Assembly: GCF_020873895.1 (NCBI RefSeq)
Contig: NZ_JAHWGT010000014.1
Coordinates: 1-64,000, forward strand
Length of the DNA stretch: 64,000 bases
From: Streptomyces sp. DH12
GTDB lineage: Bacteria > Actinomycetota > Actinomycetes > Streptomycetales > Streptomycetaceae
Direction of reading: 5' to 3'
The notes beneath the pieces were generated by a model. It did not search any database. It was not told the DNA's origin and saw nothing but the letters and a program-made list of their open reading frames with translations. A program made the translations under genes and the position numbers. This document shows positions 7,560-16,239 of this stretch, one piece after another. Position 1 is the stretch's first letter; each line of letters begins with the position of its first letter.

Positions 7560-8819
7560 GTGGCAGGACCGGGACGGCGACGCGCGGCGGCGGTGCTCGG
7601 CGCGCTCGCGCTCACCGCGGGGTGCGCCGCACCCACCCCGGCCCCCGCGCCCGCCACCGGTCCGGCGCCCGCCCCCGCCCGCCCCGCACCCGGTACGTCA
7701 TCCGGCGGCCCGCCCGCCGCAGGTCCGGACGCCGCGGCCGACCGGGGCATCCGCGAGGCCCTGGACCGGCGGGCCGCCGCCGTCCTGCGCCACGACGTGC
7801 CCGGCGACGACCCGGCCGCGCGCACCCTGCGCCACCTCGCCGCCGTACCGCTGGCGAGCTGGGCGTACCGGGTCCTCGGCGTCGACCGGGACGGGCCGCG
7901 GGCCGTGGTGCGGGCCGAGCTGGCGTACGCCCTCGACGGCCACGACACGGGGCCCGTCACCGCCGGGCGCGTCCTGGAGCTGGCCGAGCGGGACGGGCGG
8001 TGGCGGGTGACGGCGGACCGCGCCGCCGAGGGGGCCGCCGCGCAGATCTGGGAGCAGGGGCCCGTGGCGGCCGTGCGCGGCGCCCGCGCCCTCGTCCTCG
8101 GCGTGGGCCAGGACCCGGCGCTGCTGCGGGAGGTCGCCGCCACCGCCGACCGGGCCGTCCCCGCGGTCACGGCCGCCTGGCCCGGCCGGTGGGGCGGGCG
8201 GGTCGTCGTCCTGGTGCCCGGCTCCCTCGACGCCATGGCCGCCCTGCTGGGCGAGCCGGCCGGGGCCTACCGGGGGATCGCCGCCGTCACCACCGGCCGT
8301 CCCGGCGGCGGGCCGGGCGCCCCCGCCGACCGGGTGGTCGTCAACCCGGAGGCGTACCGGGAGCTCACCGACTTCGGGCGGCGCTTCGTCCTCACCCACG
8401 AGACCGTCCACGTCGCCACCCGCGCCGACACCACCGCCGCCACGCCCCTGTGGCTCTCCGAGGGCCTCGCCGACCGGATCGCCTACCGGGGCACGGGCCG
8501 CTCCGCCGCCGACGCGGCGCCCGAACTGGGCCGGGCGGTGCGGGCGGGCGACGTCCCGGCCGCGCTGCCGGCCGACGGCGACTTCGCCTTCGGCGGCGAC
8601 GCCGGACGGGTGGCCCGCGCCTACGAGGGCGGCTGGCTCGCCTGCGAGCTGATCGCCCGGCGCCGGGGCGGGGCGGGGCTGGCCGCCTTCTACCGCGCGG
8701 CGGGCGAACACGGCCAGGACCGGGCCTTCCGCGACGTCCTCGGCACGGACCGGGCGGCGTTCACCCGCGCCTGGCGGGACCACCTGCGTCAGGAGTTGAG
8801 CAGCGCCCCGTCGCGGTGA
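7560..8819 (+). CDS. Lipoprotein with gluzincin-type metallopeptidase (MA-like) domain
   Basis: 419 residues. The N-terminus is a lipoprotein signal peptide with lipobox LTAGC (lipidated C22) followed by an Ala/Pro-rich linker. The catalytic signature is HETVH (H280, E281, H284) with a downstream glutamate E301 in LSEGLAD, the pattern of MA-clan zinc peptidases with a Glu third ligand. The central part resembles an NTF2-like or dimerisation region but is not assignable. Anchored on the outer membrane face, it probably trims envelope proteins. GTG 7560 is preceded by TACGAT (7548-7553), so the message may be leaderless. The last 31 bases overlap the convergent gene. Confidence 0.78.
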   Translation: MAGPGRRRAAAVLGALALTAGCAAPTPAPAPATGPAPAPARPAPGTSSGGPPAAGPDAAADRGIREALDRRAAAVLRHDVPGDDPAARTLRHLAAVPLASWAYRVLGVDRDGPRAVVRAELAYALDGHDTGPVTAGRVLELAERDGRWRVTADRAAEGAAAQIWEQGPVAAVRGARALVLGVGQDPALLREVAATADRAVPAVTAAWPGRWGGRVVVLVPGSLDAMAALLGEPAGAYRGIAAVTTGRPGGGPGAPADRVVVNPEAYRELTDFGRRFVLTHETVHVATRADTTAATPLWLSEGLADRIAYRGTGRSAADAAPELGRAVRAGDVPAALPADGDFAFGGDAGRVARAYEGGWLACELIARRRGGAGLAAFYRAAGEHGQDRAFRDVLGTDRAAFTRAWRDHLRQELSSAPSR

Positions 8820-10045
8820 GCGGCCTGCGCGGGCACCCGCGCGCCCTCGGCGGCCAGCCGCGGCTCGGTCACCGTCCGGTGCCACAGCACCCGCGCCGCC
8901 GACAGCGACGCCGCGACGAGCAGCCCGTTGCGGACGAACAGCAGCGCCAGCCCCAGCGCGTCGCTCGCCACCACGTGCGAGAACCACACCGGGAACTCCA
9001 GCAGCGTCACACCCGTCGCCACCAGCACGAGCAGCACCGGACGCCGCATGCGGCTGCCCCGCCACACCAGGCACACCGCGGCCAGCCCGACCAGCCACAG
9101 CATGTACTGGGGGCTGATCACCCGGCTCGTGGTGGTGAACAGCAGCACCGCCACGAACGCCGCGTCGCACAGCGTCGTCGCGCCGAACTCCCGCGCCCGC
9201 AGCCGCCACAGCACCAGCCAGCCGAACGCGAGCGCCGTCAGCCCCATCGCCGCTCCGCTGACCAGCGGCACGTACGGGCCGAGGAACTCCACCGACCCGT
9301 AGTTCAGCCGCACCTCGCCGTCCCACGCGCCGAGGAACCGCGCCACGTGGAAGACGAGCGAGCCCAGCGACTCCACCTCCGTGCCCCGGTCCCGCTGGAA
9401 CGTCAGGAACGCCAGGGCCCCCGGCGCCGCGAGGACGCACGCCGCCAGCACCGCCGCGCCCGACGCCGCGGCGGCCGCCCACGAGCGGCGCGTGACGCGG
9501 CCCCGCGCGGTACCGAGCAGCAGCAGCGCGGGCCACACCTTCAGCAGCGCGCCCACCCCGGCCAGGACGCCCATGGTGCGCGGGTTGCGCACCCCGGCCA
9601 GCAGGGCGGTGACGGCGACGGCGGTCACCATGATGTCGTAGCGGGCGTACGCGGTCGGCCCGAGCAGCGGGACACCAGCGAGCCACACCCAGGCGCCCGC
9701 GTGGCTCTTGCCGGGCCGCCCGCCCGCGTACACCAGCAGCCCGAACACCACCGCGTCGCAGGCGAGGGCGAGCAGGAAGAACGCGTGCGCGTACTCCAGG
9801 AACGGCAGCAGACCGGGGGAGAGGATCGCGAAGGCGGCCGCCGGCGGGTACTGCCAGGTCACGTCGTCGAGCGGGTACGTGCCGCCGCGCAGCACCTCGT
9901 ACCACTGGAAGTAGATCACCGAGACGTCGGTGGTCACGTCCGGGCCCGGCACGAAGACGACCCTGAAGGTGTAGAGCAGCAGGACGGCCCTGGTGAGCAG
10001 CCAGAAGGCGGCCAGGGACCACCGCGGTCCGCTCGGGAGCTTCAT
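8789..10045 (-). CDS. GT87 family polyprenol-phosphate-mannose-type mannosyltransferase
   Basis: 418 residues with about ten to twelve hydrophobic segments and an early extracytoplasmic acidic motif (PGPDVTTDVSVIY), as in GT-C glycosyltransferases that use lipid-linked mannose. The WQYPPAAAF and ARYDIMVTAVAV motifs and the SRVISPQYMLWL segment are typical of GT87 (formerly DUF2029). The M. tuberculosis relative in the corresponding position is Rv2181, an alpha-1,2-mannosyltransferase of lipomannan synthesis. Here it is divergent from the PimB-like gene (89 bases between starts), so both mannolipid genes may share a control region. Acceptor not known. Confidence 0.85.
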   Translation of the reverse strand: MKLPSGPRWSLAAFWLLTRAVLLLYTFRVVFVPGPDVTTDVSVIYFQWYEVLRGGTYPLDDVTWQYPPAAAFAILSPGLLPFLEYAHAFFLLALACDAVVFGLLVYAGGRPGKSHAGAWVWLAGVPLLGPTAYARYDIMVTAVAVTALLAGVRNPRTMGVLAGVGALLKVWPALLLLGTARGRVTRRSWAAAAASGAAVLAACVLAAPGALAFLTFQRDRGTEVESLGSLVFHVARFLGAWDGEVRLNYGSVEFLGPYVPLVSGAAMGLTALAFGWLVLWRLRAREFGATTLCDAAFVAVLLFTTTSRVISPQYMLWLVGLAAVCLVWRGSRMRRPVLLVLVATGVTLLEFPVWFSHVVASDALGLALLFVRNGLLVAASLSAARVLWHRTVTEPRLAAEGARVPAQAAHRDGALLNS

Positions 10046-10134
10046 CGGTACCTCGTCCGGTTCGTGGTGGTCTGCGGGTGGGGCGGTACGGTGCGCGAGC
10101 GGTGCGGGCGGGCCGTTCGGTACTGTCGGCCCCG

Positions 10135-11277
10135 ATGCACAAGACGCTGATCGTAACGAACGACTTCCCGCCGCGGCCCGGTGGGATCCAGGCGTTCCTG
10201 CACAACATGGCGCTCCGCCTGGATCCGGACCGGGTCGTCGTCTACGCCTCCACCTGGAAGCGCGGACGCGAGGGGGTCGAGGCGACCGCCCGGTTCGACG
10301 CGGAGCAGCCCTTCCGTGTCGTGCGGGACCGGTCGACGATGCTGCTGCCCACCCCGCGGGTCACCGCGCGGGCGGCGGCGCTCCTGCGCGAGCACGGCTG
10401 CGCCTCCGTGTGGTTCGGGGCCGCCGCGCCGCTCGCCCTCATGGCGCCCGCGCTGCGCGAGGCGGGCGCCCGGCGGCTCGTCGCGACGACCCACGGCCAC
10501 GAGGCCGGCTGGGCGCAGCTGCCCGGGGCGCGCACGCTGCTGCGCCGCATCGGGGAGGGCACCGACACCATCACCTACCTGGGCGAGTACACGCGGTCGC
10601 GGATCGCGGCGGTGCTCACCCCGCAGGCCGCCGCGCGCATGGTGCAGCTGCCGCCGGGCGTCGACGAGAAGACCTTCCACCCCGACTCGGGCGGCGGCGC
10701 CGTCCGCGCCCGGCTGGGGCTCGCGGACCGGCCCGTCGTGGTGTGCGTCTCCCGGCTGGTGCCGCGCAAGGGCCAGGACACGCTGATCCGGGCCATGCCG
10801 GCGGTCCTCGCCGCCGTGCCGGACGCCGTGCTGCTGGTTGTGGGCGGCGGCCCGTACGAGGGCGAGCTGCGCCGACTCGCGCGCGAGAGCGGTGTGGCCG
10901 GTTCCGTGCGCTTCACCGGCTCCGTGCCGTGGGAGCAGCTGCCCGCGCACTACGGCGCCGGCGACGTCTTCGCGATGCCGTGCCGCACCCGGCGCGGCGG
11001 GCTGGACGTCGAGGGGCTGGGCATCGTCTACCTGGAGGCGTCGGCGACGGGCCTCCCGGTCGTCGCCGGCGACTCCGGCGGCGCCCCGGACGCCGTCCTG
11101 GACGGCGAGACCGGCTGGGTCGTGCGGGGCGGCTCGCCCCAGGAGGCCGCCGAGCGGATCGTCCCCCTCCTCCAGGACCCCGAGCTGCGCCGCCGCATGG
11201 GCGAGCGCGGCCGCGGCTGGGTCGAGGAGAAGTGGCGCTGGGACCTCCTGGCGGAGCGCCTCAAGGCCCTCCTGTAG
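10135..11277 (+). CDS. PimB'-like GDP-mannose-dependent phosphatidylinositol mannoside mannosyltransferase
   Basis: 380 residues of GT4 type (GT-B fold). The N-terminal domain has VTNDFPPRPGGIQ, the acceptor-side loop of PimB'. The C-terminal nucleotide-sugar domain has VSRLVPRKGQDTLI, VGGGPYEGELRRLA and the EX7E-like segment ending VEGLGIVYLEASATGLPVV. The enzyme transfers the second mannose to phosphatidylinositol mannoside on the cytoplasmic face. ATG 10135 comes 9 bases after TACTGT (10121-10126), so the mRNA is probably leaderless; an in-frame upstream start has no support. Neighbours (GT87, acyl-CoA synthetase) fit mannolipid synthesis. Confidence 0.85.
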   Translation: MHKTLIVTNDFPPRPGGIQAFLHNMALRLDPDRVVVYASTWKRGREGVEATARFDAEQPFRVVRDRSTMLLPTPRVTARAAALLREHGCASVWFGAAAPLALMAPALREAGARRLVATTHGHEAGWAQLPGARTLLRRIGEGTDTITYLGEYTRSRIAAVLTPQAAARMVQLPPGVDEKTFHPDSGGGAVRARLGLADRPVVVCVSRLVPRKGQDTLIRAMPAVLAAVPDAVLLVVGGGPYEGELRRLARESGVAGSVRFTGSVPWEQLPAHYGAGDVFAMPCRTRRGGLDVEGLGIVYLEASATGLPVVAGDSGGAPDAVLDGETGWVVRGGSPQEAAERIVPLLQDPELRRRMGERGRGWVEEKWRWDLLAERLKALL

Positions 11278-11380
11278 CCGGGCCGGGCCCGCCCGCGGGG
11301 ACGGGGCGGGGAGGGGGACGGGGACGTCCCGGACGCCGCCCCCCACCCTGCCCCTCCTGCCGTCACCAGCGGGCCAGCGG

Positions 11381-11424
11381 ACGCCCCGGCGCCCGTCAGG
11401 AGGGCCTGACGGGCGCCGGGGCGT
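11381..11424. terminator. Bidirectional terminator between pimB' and acyl-CoA synthetase genes
   Basis: A 19-bp perfect stem (11381-11399 with 11406-11424) closes on a six-base loop between two convergent genes, so it can end transcription in both directions. It is one of the strongest hairpins in the window. Confidence 0.8.
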
Positions 11425-11440
11425 ACGGATGAGGCGGGCC

Positions 11441-11476
11441 GTACGGGCGGGGCGGGGCGTACGGGCGGGGCGGGGC
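11441..11476. repeat. Tandem 18-bp duplication
   Basis: GTACGGGCGGGGCGGGGC occurs twice back to back (11441-11458 and 11459-11476) just past the 3' end of the acyl-CoA synthetase gene. It looks like replication slippage in GC-rich non-coding DNA. Confidence 0.85.
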
Positions 11477-11480
11477 GGGC

Positions 11481-13277
11481 TCAGCCCCGGTAGATCCCCT
11501 CGATCTCGTCGGCGAAGTCCTTCGCCACCACGTTCCGCTTCAGCTTCAGCGACGGGGTGATGTGCCCCGCCTCCTCCGTGAACTGCGCGGACAGGACGCG
11601 GAACTTGCGGACGGACTCCGCCTTGGAGACGGCGGAGTTGCCGTCGTCCACGGCCCGCTGCACCTCCGCCAGCAGGTCCGGGTCGTCACGCAGGGACGCC
11701 GCGGTGGAGCCGGCCGGCTTGCCCCGGTCGGCGGCCCAGCGGGCGAGGAACTCCTCGTCCAGGGTGACCAGCGCCCCCACGAACGGCCGGCCGTCGCCGA
11801 CGACCATGCACTCCGCGACCAGGGCGTGGCCGCGGATGCGGTCCTCGATCACGGCGGGGGCGACGTTCTTGCCGCCCGCCGTCACGAGGATCTCCTTCTT
11901 GCGGCCGGTGATGGCCAGGTAGCCGTCCTCGTCGAGGGTGCCGATGTCACCGGTGTGGAACCAGCCGTCCGCCAGCGCCTCGGCCGTCGCCGGCTCGTTC
12001 TGCCAGTAGCCGGTGAAGACGTGCTCGCCGTGGAGCAGCACCTCGCCGTCGTCGGCGATCCGCACCTTGGAGCCGGGCAGCGGCTGGCCGACCGTGCCGA
12101 TCTTCTGCCGGTCCCACGGGTTGAACGCCGTCGCCGCGCACGACTCCGTCAGGCCGTACCCCTCCAGCACGGTGAAGCCGATGCCGCTGAAGAAGTGGCC
12201 GAGCCGCTCACCCAGCGGGGCCCCGCCCGAGATGGCGAACTCGCAGCGCCCGCCGAGCACCGCGCGGAGCTTGCCGTACACCAGCACGTCGAACAGCTTG
12301 TGCTTCAGCCGCAGCCCGAGCGGGACGCCGCCCGGCGTCGACTTCGCCCGGCTGTAGGCGATGGCCGTCTGCGCGGCCCGGTCGAAGATCTTGCCCTTGC
12401 CGTCCGCCTGGGCCTTCGCCCGCGCCGAGTTGTACACCTTCTCGAAGACGCGGGGCACGCCCAGGATGAGCGTGGGCCGGAACGAGGCCAGGTCGTCCGT
12501 GAGGTTCTTGATGTCGGGCACGCAGCCGAGCCGGATCGGCGCCAGGACCGAGGCGACCTCCACCATCCGCCCGAAGACGTGCGCCGCGGGCAGGAAGAGC
12601 AGCACCGAGGAGCGACCGGTCTGGAACAGCGGCTTGAGGCGCTCCACCACGTTGCCGCACTCGGCGAAGAAGTTGCGGTGGGTCAGCACGCAGCCCTTGG
12701 GGCGGCCCGTGGTGCCCGAGGTGTAGACGATGGTCGCCGTGGAGTCCGCCCGGGCGGTGCCGCCGCGCTCGTCCAGCGTCGCGTCGGACACCTCGCGGCC
12801 GGCCTCGGTCAGCTCCTCGACGGCGCCGTCGTCGATCCGCCACACGTGCCGCAGCTCCGGCAGCGCGTCCCGTACGGACTCCACCGCGTCGGCGTGCGCC
12901 CGGCTCTCCACGATCGCCGCCACGGCGCCCGAGTCGCCGAGGATCCACTGGATCTGCTCGGCCGAGCTCGTCTCGTACACCGGCACGGTCACCGCGCCGG
13001 CGCTCCACACGGCGAAGTCCAGCTGGACCCACTCGTACCGGGTGCGCGAGATCAGCGCGACCCGGTCGCCCGGCCGTACGCCCCGGGCCACCAGGCCCTT
13101 GGCCGCGGCCCGCACCTCGGCGAGGAACCGCGCGGCGGTGACGTCCTCCCACCCGCCGGCGACCTTGCGCGCCATCACGGCCACGTCTGGGTGCTGCGCG
13201 GCGTTGCGGCGGACCAGATCCGTCAGGTTGCCGTCCGCGGGGACCTCGTACAGGGCCGGAAGGCTGAACTCGCGCAA
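11481..13277 (-). CDS. Long-chain acyl-CoA synthetase (FadD15-like AMP-forming ligase)
   Basis: 598 residues of the ANL superfamily. The P-loop motif is YTSGTTGRPKG, the A5-type motif is EGYGLTES, and GWFHTGDIG followed by LAITGRKKEILVTAGGKNV covers the hinge and the A8-A10 region. It should activate fatty acids to acyl-AMP and then acyl-CoA in the cytoplasm. The start is an unusual TTG at 13277, supported by GAGGAG eight bases upstream; an ATG at 13293 is out of frame. Convergent with pimB'. The corresponding mycobacterial gene is fadD15. Chain-length preference cannot be read from sequence. Confidence 0.9.
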   Translation of the reverse strand: MREFSLPALYEVPADGNLTDLVRRNAAQHPDVAVMARKVAGGWEDVTAARFLAEVRAAAKGLVARGVRPGDRVALISRTRYEWVQLDFAVWSAGAVTVPVYETSSAEQIQWILGDSGAVAAIVESRAHADAVESVRDALPELRHVWRIDDGAVEELTEAGREVSDATLDERGGTARADSTATIVYTSGTTGRPKGCVLTHRNFFAECGNVVERLKPLFQTGRSSVLLFLPAAHVFGRMVEVASVLAPIRLGCVPDIKNLTDDLASFRPTLILGVPRVFEKVYNSARAKAQADGKGKIFDRAAQTAIAYSRAKSTPGGVPLGLRLKHKLFDVLVYGKLRAVLGGRCEFAISGGAPLGERLGHFFSGIGFTVLEGYGLTESCAATAFNPWDRQKIGTVGQPLPGSKVRIADDGEVLLHGEHVFTGYWQNEPATAEALADGWFHTGDIGTLDEDGYLAITGRKKEILVTAGGKNVAPAVIEDRIRGHALVAECMVVGDGRPFVGALVTLDEEFLARWAADRGKPAGSTAASLRDDPDLLAEVQRAVDDGNSAVSKAESVRKFRVLSAQFTEEAGHITPSLKLKRNVVAKDFADEIEGIYRG

Positions 13278-13549
13278 GACTGCTGCTCCTCATCGGGCGC
13301 CGACGCCACGGCTCTGTGTGATGCGCCGGTTTCGCGGTCCACTACGGACTACGCACTCAGTGGGGGTGAGCACGACTGGACTGCCCGGACGTTACCCACC
13401 GGTACTGGGATCCCGATAGGGGGTCCTGGCCAGATGTTCCCTGCGTCACACGTCGGCGGCTCTCCTTCGCGCACAGTAGTCCACTCCCGTCGCGACCCGG
13501 AAGTAACCGCAGGTCCGGCCCGCTCCGCCGGGCCGTAAGCTGGTGTGCC

Positions 13550-14326
13550 ATGCGAGTCCATGTGGTCAGTGACGTACACGGGAACGCGCGGGACCTGGCC
13601 AGGGCGGGGGAGGGCGCCGACGCACTCGTCTGCCTCGGCGACCTGGTGCTCTTCCTCGACTACGCCGACCACTCCCGCGGCATCTTCCCCGACCTGTTCG
13701 GCACGGAGAACGCCCACCGCATCGTCGCCCTGCGCACCGCCCGCCGCTTCGGCGAGGCCCGGGAGTTCGGCCGCGGCCTGTGGGCCGAGCTCGCCGAGCG
13801 CGGCGTCGACAAGGCCACCGCCGTCGAGTCGGCCGTCCGCGCCCAGTACGCCGAACTGTTCGCCGCCTTCCCCGCGCCCACCTACGCCACCTACGGCAAC
13901 GTCGACATACCGCGCCTGTGGCCCGAGTACGCCCGCCCCGGCACCACCGTGCTCGACGGCGAGCGCGTCGAGATCGGCGGGCGCGTCTTCGGCTTCGTCG
14001 GCGGCGGCCTGCCCACCCCGATGCGCACCCCGTACGAGATCCCGGAGGAGGAGTACGCGGCGAAGGTCGAGGCGCTCGGCGAGGTCGACGTGCTCTGCTC
14101 GCACATCCCGCCGGACGTCCCCGAGCTGACCTACGACACGGTGGCCCGCCGCTTCGAGCGCGGCTCCGGCGCGCTCCTCGACGCGATCCACCGCGTCCGC
14201 CCCCGGTACGCCCTCTTCGGCCACGTCCACCAGCCCCTCGCGCGGCGCATGCGCGTCGGCGCCACGGAGTGCGTGAACGTGGGCCACTTCGCCTCCTCCG
14301 GCAGGCCCTGGGCCCTGGAGTGGTGA
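13550..14326 (+). CDS. Metallophosphoesterase
   Basis: 258 residues with the calcineurin-like signature: SDVHGNARDL (D and H ligands), CLGDLVLF (GDxxD-type block), TYGNVD (GNH variant with Asp in place of His), SHIPP and FGHVHQPLAR (GHxH). It probably hydrolyses a phosphomono- or diester with two metal ions; the substrate is not evident. The Asp in TYGNVD where most family members have His is a point to check. ATG 13550 is 8 bases after TAAGCT (13536-13541), which suggests a leaderless mRNA. The 272 bases before it (13278-13549) hold only this -10 and the divergent synthetase's upstream region. Confidence 0.85.
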   Translation: MRVHVVSDVHGNARDLARAGEGADALVCLGDLVLFLDYADHSRGIFPDLFGTENAHRIVALRTARRFGEAREFGRGLWAELAERGVDKATAVESAVRAQYAELFAAFPAPTYATYGNVDIPRLWPEYARPGTTVLDGERVEIGGRVFGFVGGGLPTPMRTPYEIPEEEYAAKVEALGEVDVLCSHIPPDVPELTYDTVARRFERGSGALLDAIHRVRPRYALFGHVHQPLARRMRVGATECVNVGHFASSGRPWALEW

Positions 14327-14384
14327 GGCGCGGGCACGCGATAGCCTTCCCCCACGTACCGAGCCCCCCGGAGGAGCCACAGCG

Positions 14385-14834
14385 ATGGCGGAACACACCA
14401 GTTCGAGCATCACGATCGAGGCTGCCCCTGCCGAGGTCATGGGAGTGATCGCCGACTTCGCCCGCTATCCGGAGTGGACGGGCGAGGTCAAGGAGGCCGA
14501 GGTGCTCTCGCGGGACGCGGCCGGCCGCGCCGAGCAGGTGCGCCTGCTGCTGGACGCCGGAGCGATCAAGGACGACCACACCCTGGCGTACACCTGGACC
14601 GGCGGGCAGGAGGTGAGCTGGACGCTCGTGAAGTCGCAGATGCTCCGCGGACTCGACGGCTCCTACACGCTCGCCCCGCTCGACGGCGGCGCTCGCACCG
14701 AGGTGACGTACCGGCTGACCGTCGACGTCAAGATCCCGATGCTCGGCATGATCAAGCGCAAGGCCGAGAAGGTCATCATCGACCGCGCCCTGGCGGGCCT
14801 GAAGAAGCGCGTCGAGGCCACCACGCAGGCGTAG
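14385..14834 (+). CDS. SRPBCC (START-like) family protein
   Basis: 149 residues with the helix-grip fold pattern: an ITIEAAPAEVMGVIADFARYPEW start, alternating strands, and the long C-terminal helix from IIDRALAGLKKRV. Proteins of this family bind hydrophobic ligands in a deep cavity. The M. tuberculosis counterpart is Rv2185c. It follows the metallophosphoesterase by 58 bases and precedes the ArsA-like ATPase, the same pairing as Rv2185c/Rv2184c, so a joint role in lipid or envelope traffic is plausible though unproven. Start supported by CGGAGGAG upstream. Confidence 0.85.
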   Translation: MAEHTSSSITIEAAPAEVMGVIADFARYPEWTGEVKEAEVLSRDAAGRAEQVRLLLDAGAIKDDHTLAYTWTGGQEVSWTLVKSQMLRGLDGSYTLAPLDGGARTEVTYRLTVDVKIPMLGMIKRKAEKVIIDRALAGLKKRVEATTQA

Positions 14835-14908
14835 CGCCCCGGTTCTCCCGGGCCCGTACCCCCGGCCCTCCCGAGCCCGTAGCGCCCCGGTTCTCCCGGG
14901 CCCGTACC
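14831..14908. repeat. 30-bp exact direct repeat, 48-bp period
   Basis: The same 30 bases occur at 14831-14860 and 14879-14908, each starting GTAGCGCCCCGG. The first copy contains the stop codon of the SRPBCC gene, and the 18 bases between are a degenerate third version (CCCGGCCCTCCCGAGCCC). Each copy contains the palindrome CCCGGG. Probably a recent local duplication. Confidence 0.85.
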
Positions 14909-15030
14909 GCCCCGGCCCGCGCCGGCCCGCCCCCCGGCGCCCCGTGCGCCGGGGCGGTCCCTCGGCCGGGCGGCCGGACCGGCCCCGCAGCCCGGCGGGG
15001 TGGGGGCGTGGGTCCCGGTACCGTTCCCCC

Positions 15031-16206
15031 ATGCGTACCCTCCTCGTCACCGGCCCCGGCGGGGCCGGCCGGACCACCGTCGCCGCGGCGACCGCCCTCG
15101 CCGCCGCCCGCGACGGCCTCAGGGTGCTCCTGCTGACCGGCGACCCGGTCACCGGCCTCGACGGCTCCGCCGGCCCAGCGGACCCCGCCGGCGCCGGCGG
15201 GCGCCTCACCGTCCGCCGCCTGGACCCCGCCGCCCACTTCCGCGCCGAGCTGCTCGCCCTCCAGGAGCGCGCCGCGACGGCCCTGGAGGTCCTGGGCGCC
15301 GCCCGCCTCGACGAGGACGAACTCACCGAACTGCCCGGCAGCGACCGCTTCGCCTACCTCGCGGCCCTGCGCGACGCCGCCCGCGACGCCGACCACGACC
15401 TGCTCGTCGCCGACCTGCCGCCGCCGCGCGACGCCGTCGCCCTGCTCGCCCTCCCCGGGCAGCTCCGCCGCTACCTGCGCCGCCTCCTGCCCCCCGAGCG
15501 CCAGGCCGCCCGCGCCCTGCGGCCCGTCCTCGCCCAGCTCGCCGGGGTCCCCATGCCCACCGACGCGCTGTACCGCGCCGCCGCCGAGCGGGACGCCGAG
15601 CTCGCCGTCGTCCAGGAGCTGGTCGAGGCGCCCACCACCAGCGTCCGCCTCGTCGTGGAACCGGGCCCCGCCGCCACCGAGGCGCTGCGCACCGCCCGCG
15701 CCGGGCTCGCCCTGCACGGCCTCGCCCTCGACCGGGTCGTCGCCAACCGGCTGCTGCCGGCCACCTCGCCCGACCCGTGGCTCGCCGCCCTCGCCGACCG
15801 GCAGCGCGGACACCTCAAGGAGCTGTACGCGGACGGCGTCCCCGCCGTCCGCGAGCTGCCCCACCTGGGGCGCGACCCGCACGGCGCCGACGACCTGGCC
15901 CACCTCGCGCGCCTCGGCGACCTCGCCCCCGGCGCCCCCGTCCCCGCCCCGCGGTGGCCGGTCGAGGACCGGCGGGAGACCGACGGCGTCCTGGTGTGGC
16001 GCATACCGCTGCCCGGGGCGACCAAGCCCGGCCTCGGCCTGGTCCGGCGCGGCGACGAACTGGTCCTCACCGTCGGACCGTTCCGCCGCGTCGCCCCCCT
16101 CCCCGCCGCGCTGCGCCGCTGCACCGTCGCCGGCGCCGCCCTGCGCGACGGCGAGCTGCTGGTCCGCTTCCGCCCCGACCCCGGACTGTGGCCCCGCACG
16201 CCCTGA
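15031..16206 (+). CDS. ArsA/GET3-like ATPase with altered P-loop
   Basis: 391 residues. The N-terminus MRTLLVTGPGGAGRTT aligns with the deviant Walker A of ArsA/Get3 proteins (normally KGGVGKT), but the P-loop lysine is R14 and the signature intradimer lysine is also missing. A switch-like DLLVADLPPPRDAVALL block replaces the usual DTAPTGHTLRLL, and a basic C-terminal beta domain resembles ArsA_HSP20. It sits directly after the SRPBCC gene, as Rv2184c does with Rv2185c. Nucleotide binding may survive, but efficient hydrolysis is doubtful. ATG 15031 precedes the conserved first strand. Confidence 0.82.
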   Translation: MRTLLVTGPGGAGRTTVAAATALAAARDGLRVLLLTGDPVTGLDGSAGPADPAGAGGRLTVRRLDPAAHFRAELLALQERAATALEVLGAARLDEDELTELPGSDRFAYLAALRDAARDADHDLLVADLPPPRDAVALLALPGQLRRYLRRLLPPERQAARALRPVLAQLAGVPMPTDALYRAAAERDAELAVVQELVEAPTTSVRLVVEPGPAATEALRTARAGLALHGLALDRVVANRLLPATSPDPWLAALADRQRGHLKELYADGVPAVRELPHLGRDPHGADDLAHLARLGDLAPGAPVPAPRWPVEDRRETDGVLVWRIPLPGATKPGLGLVRRGDELVLTVGPFRRVAPLPAALRRCTVAGAALRDGELLVRFRPDPGLWPRTP

Positions 16207-16239
16207 ACCACCGCCCGCCGGTCGGGTACCGTCGATGGC

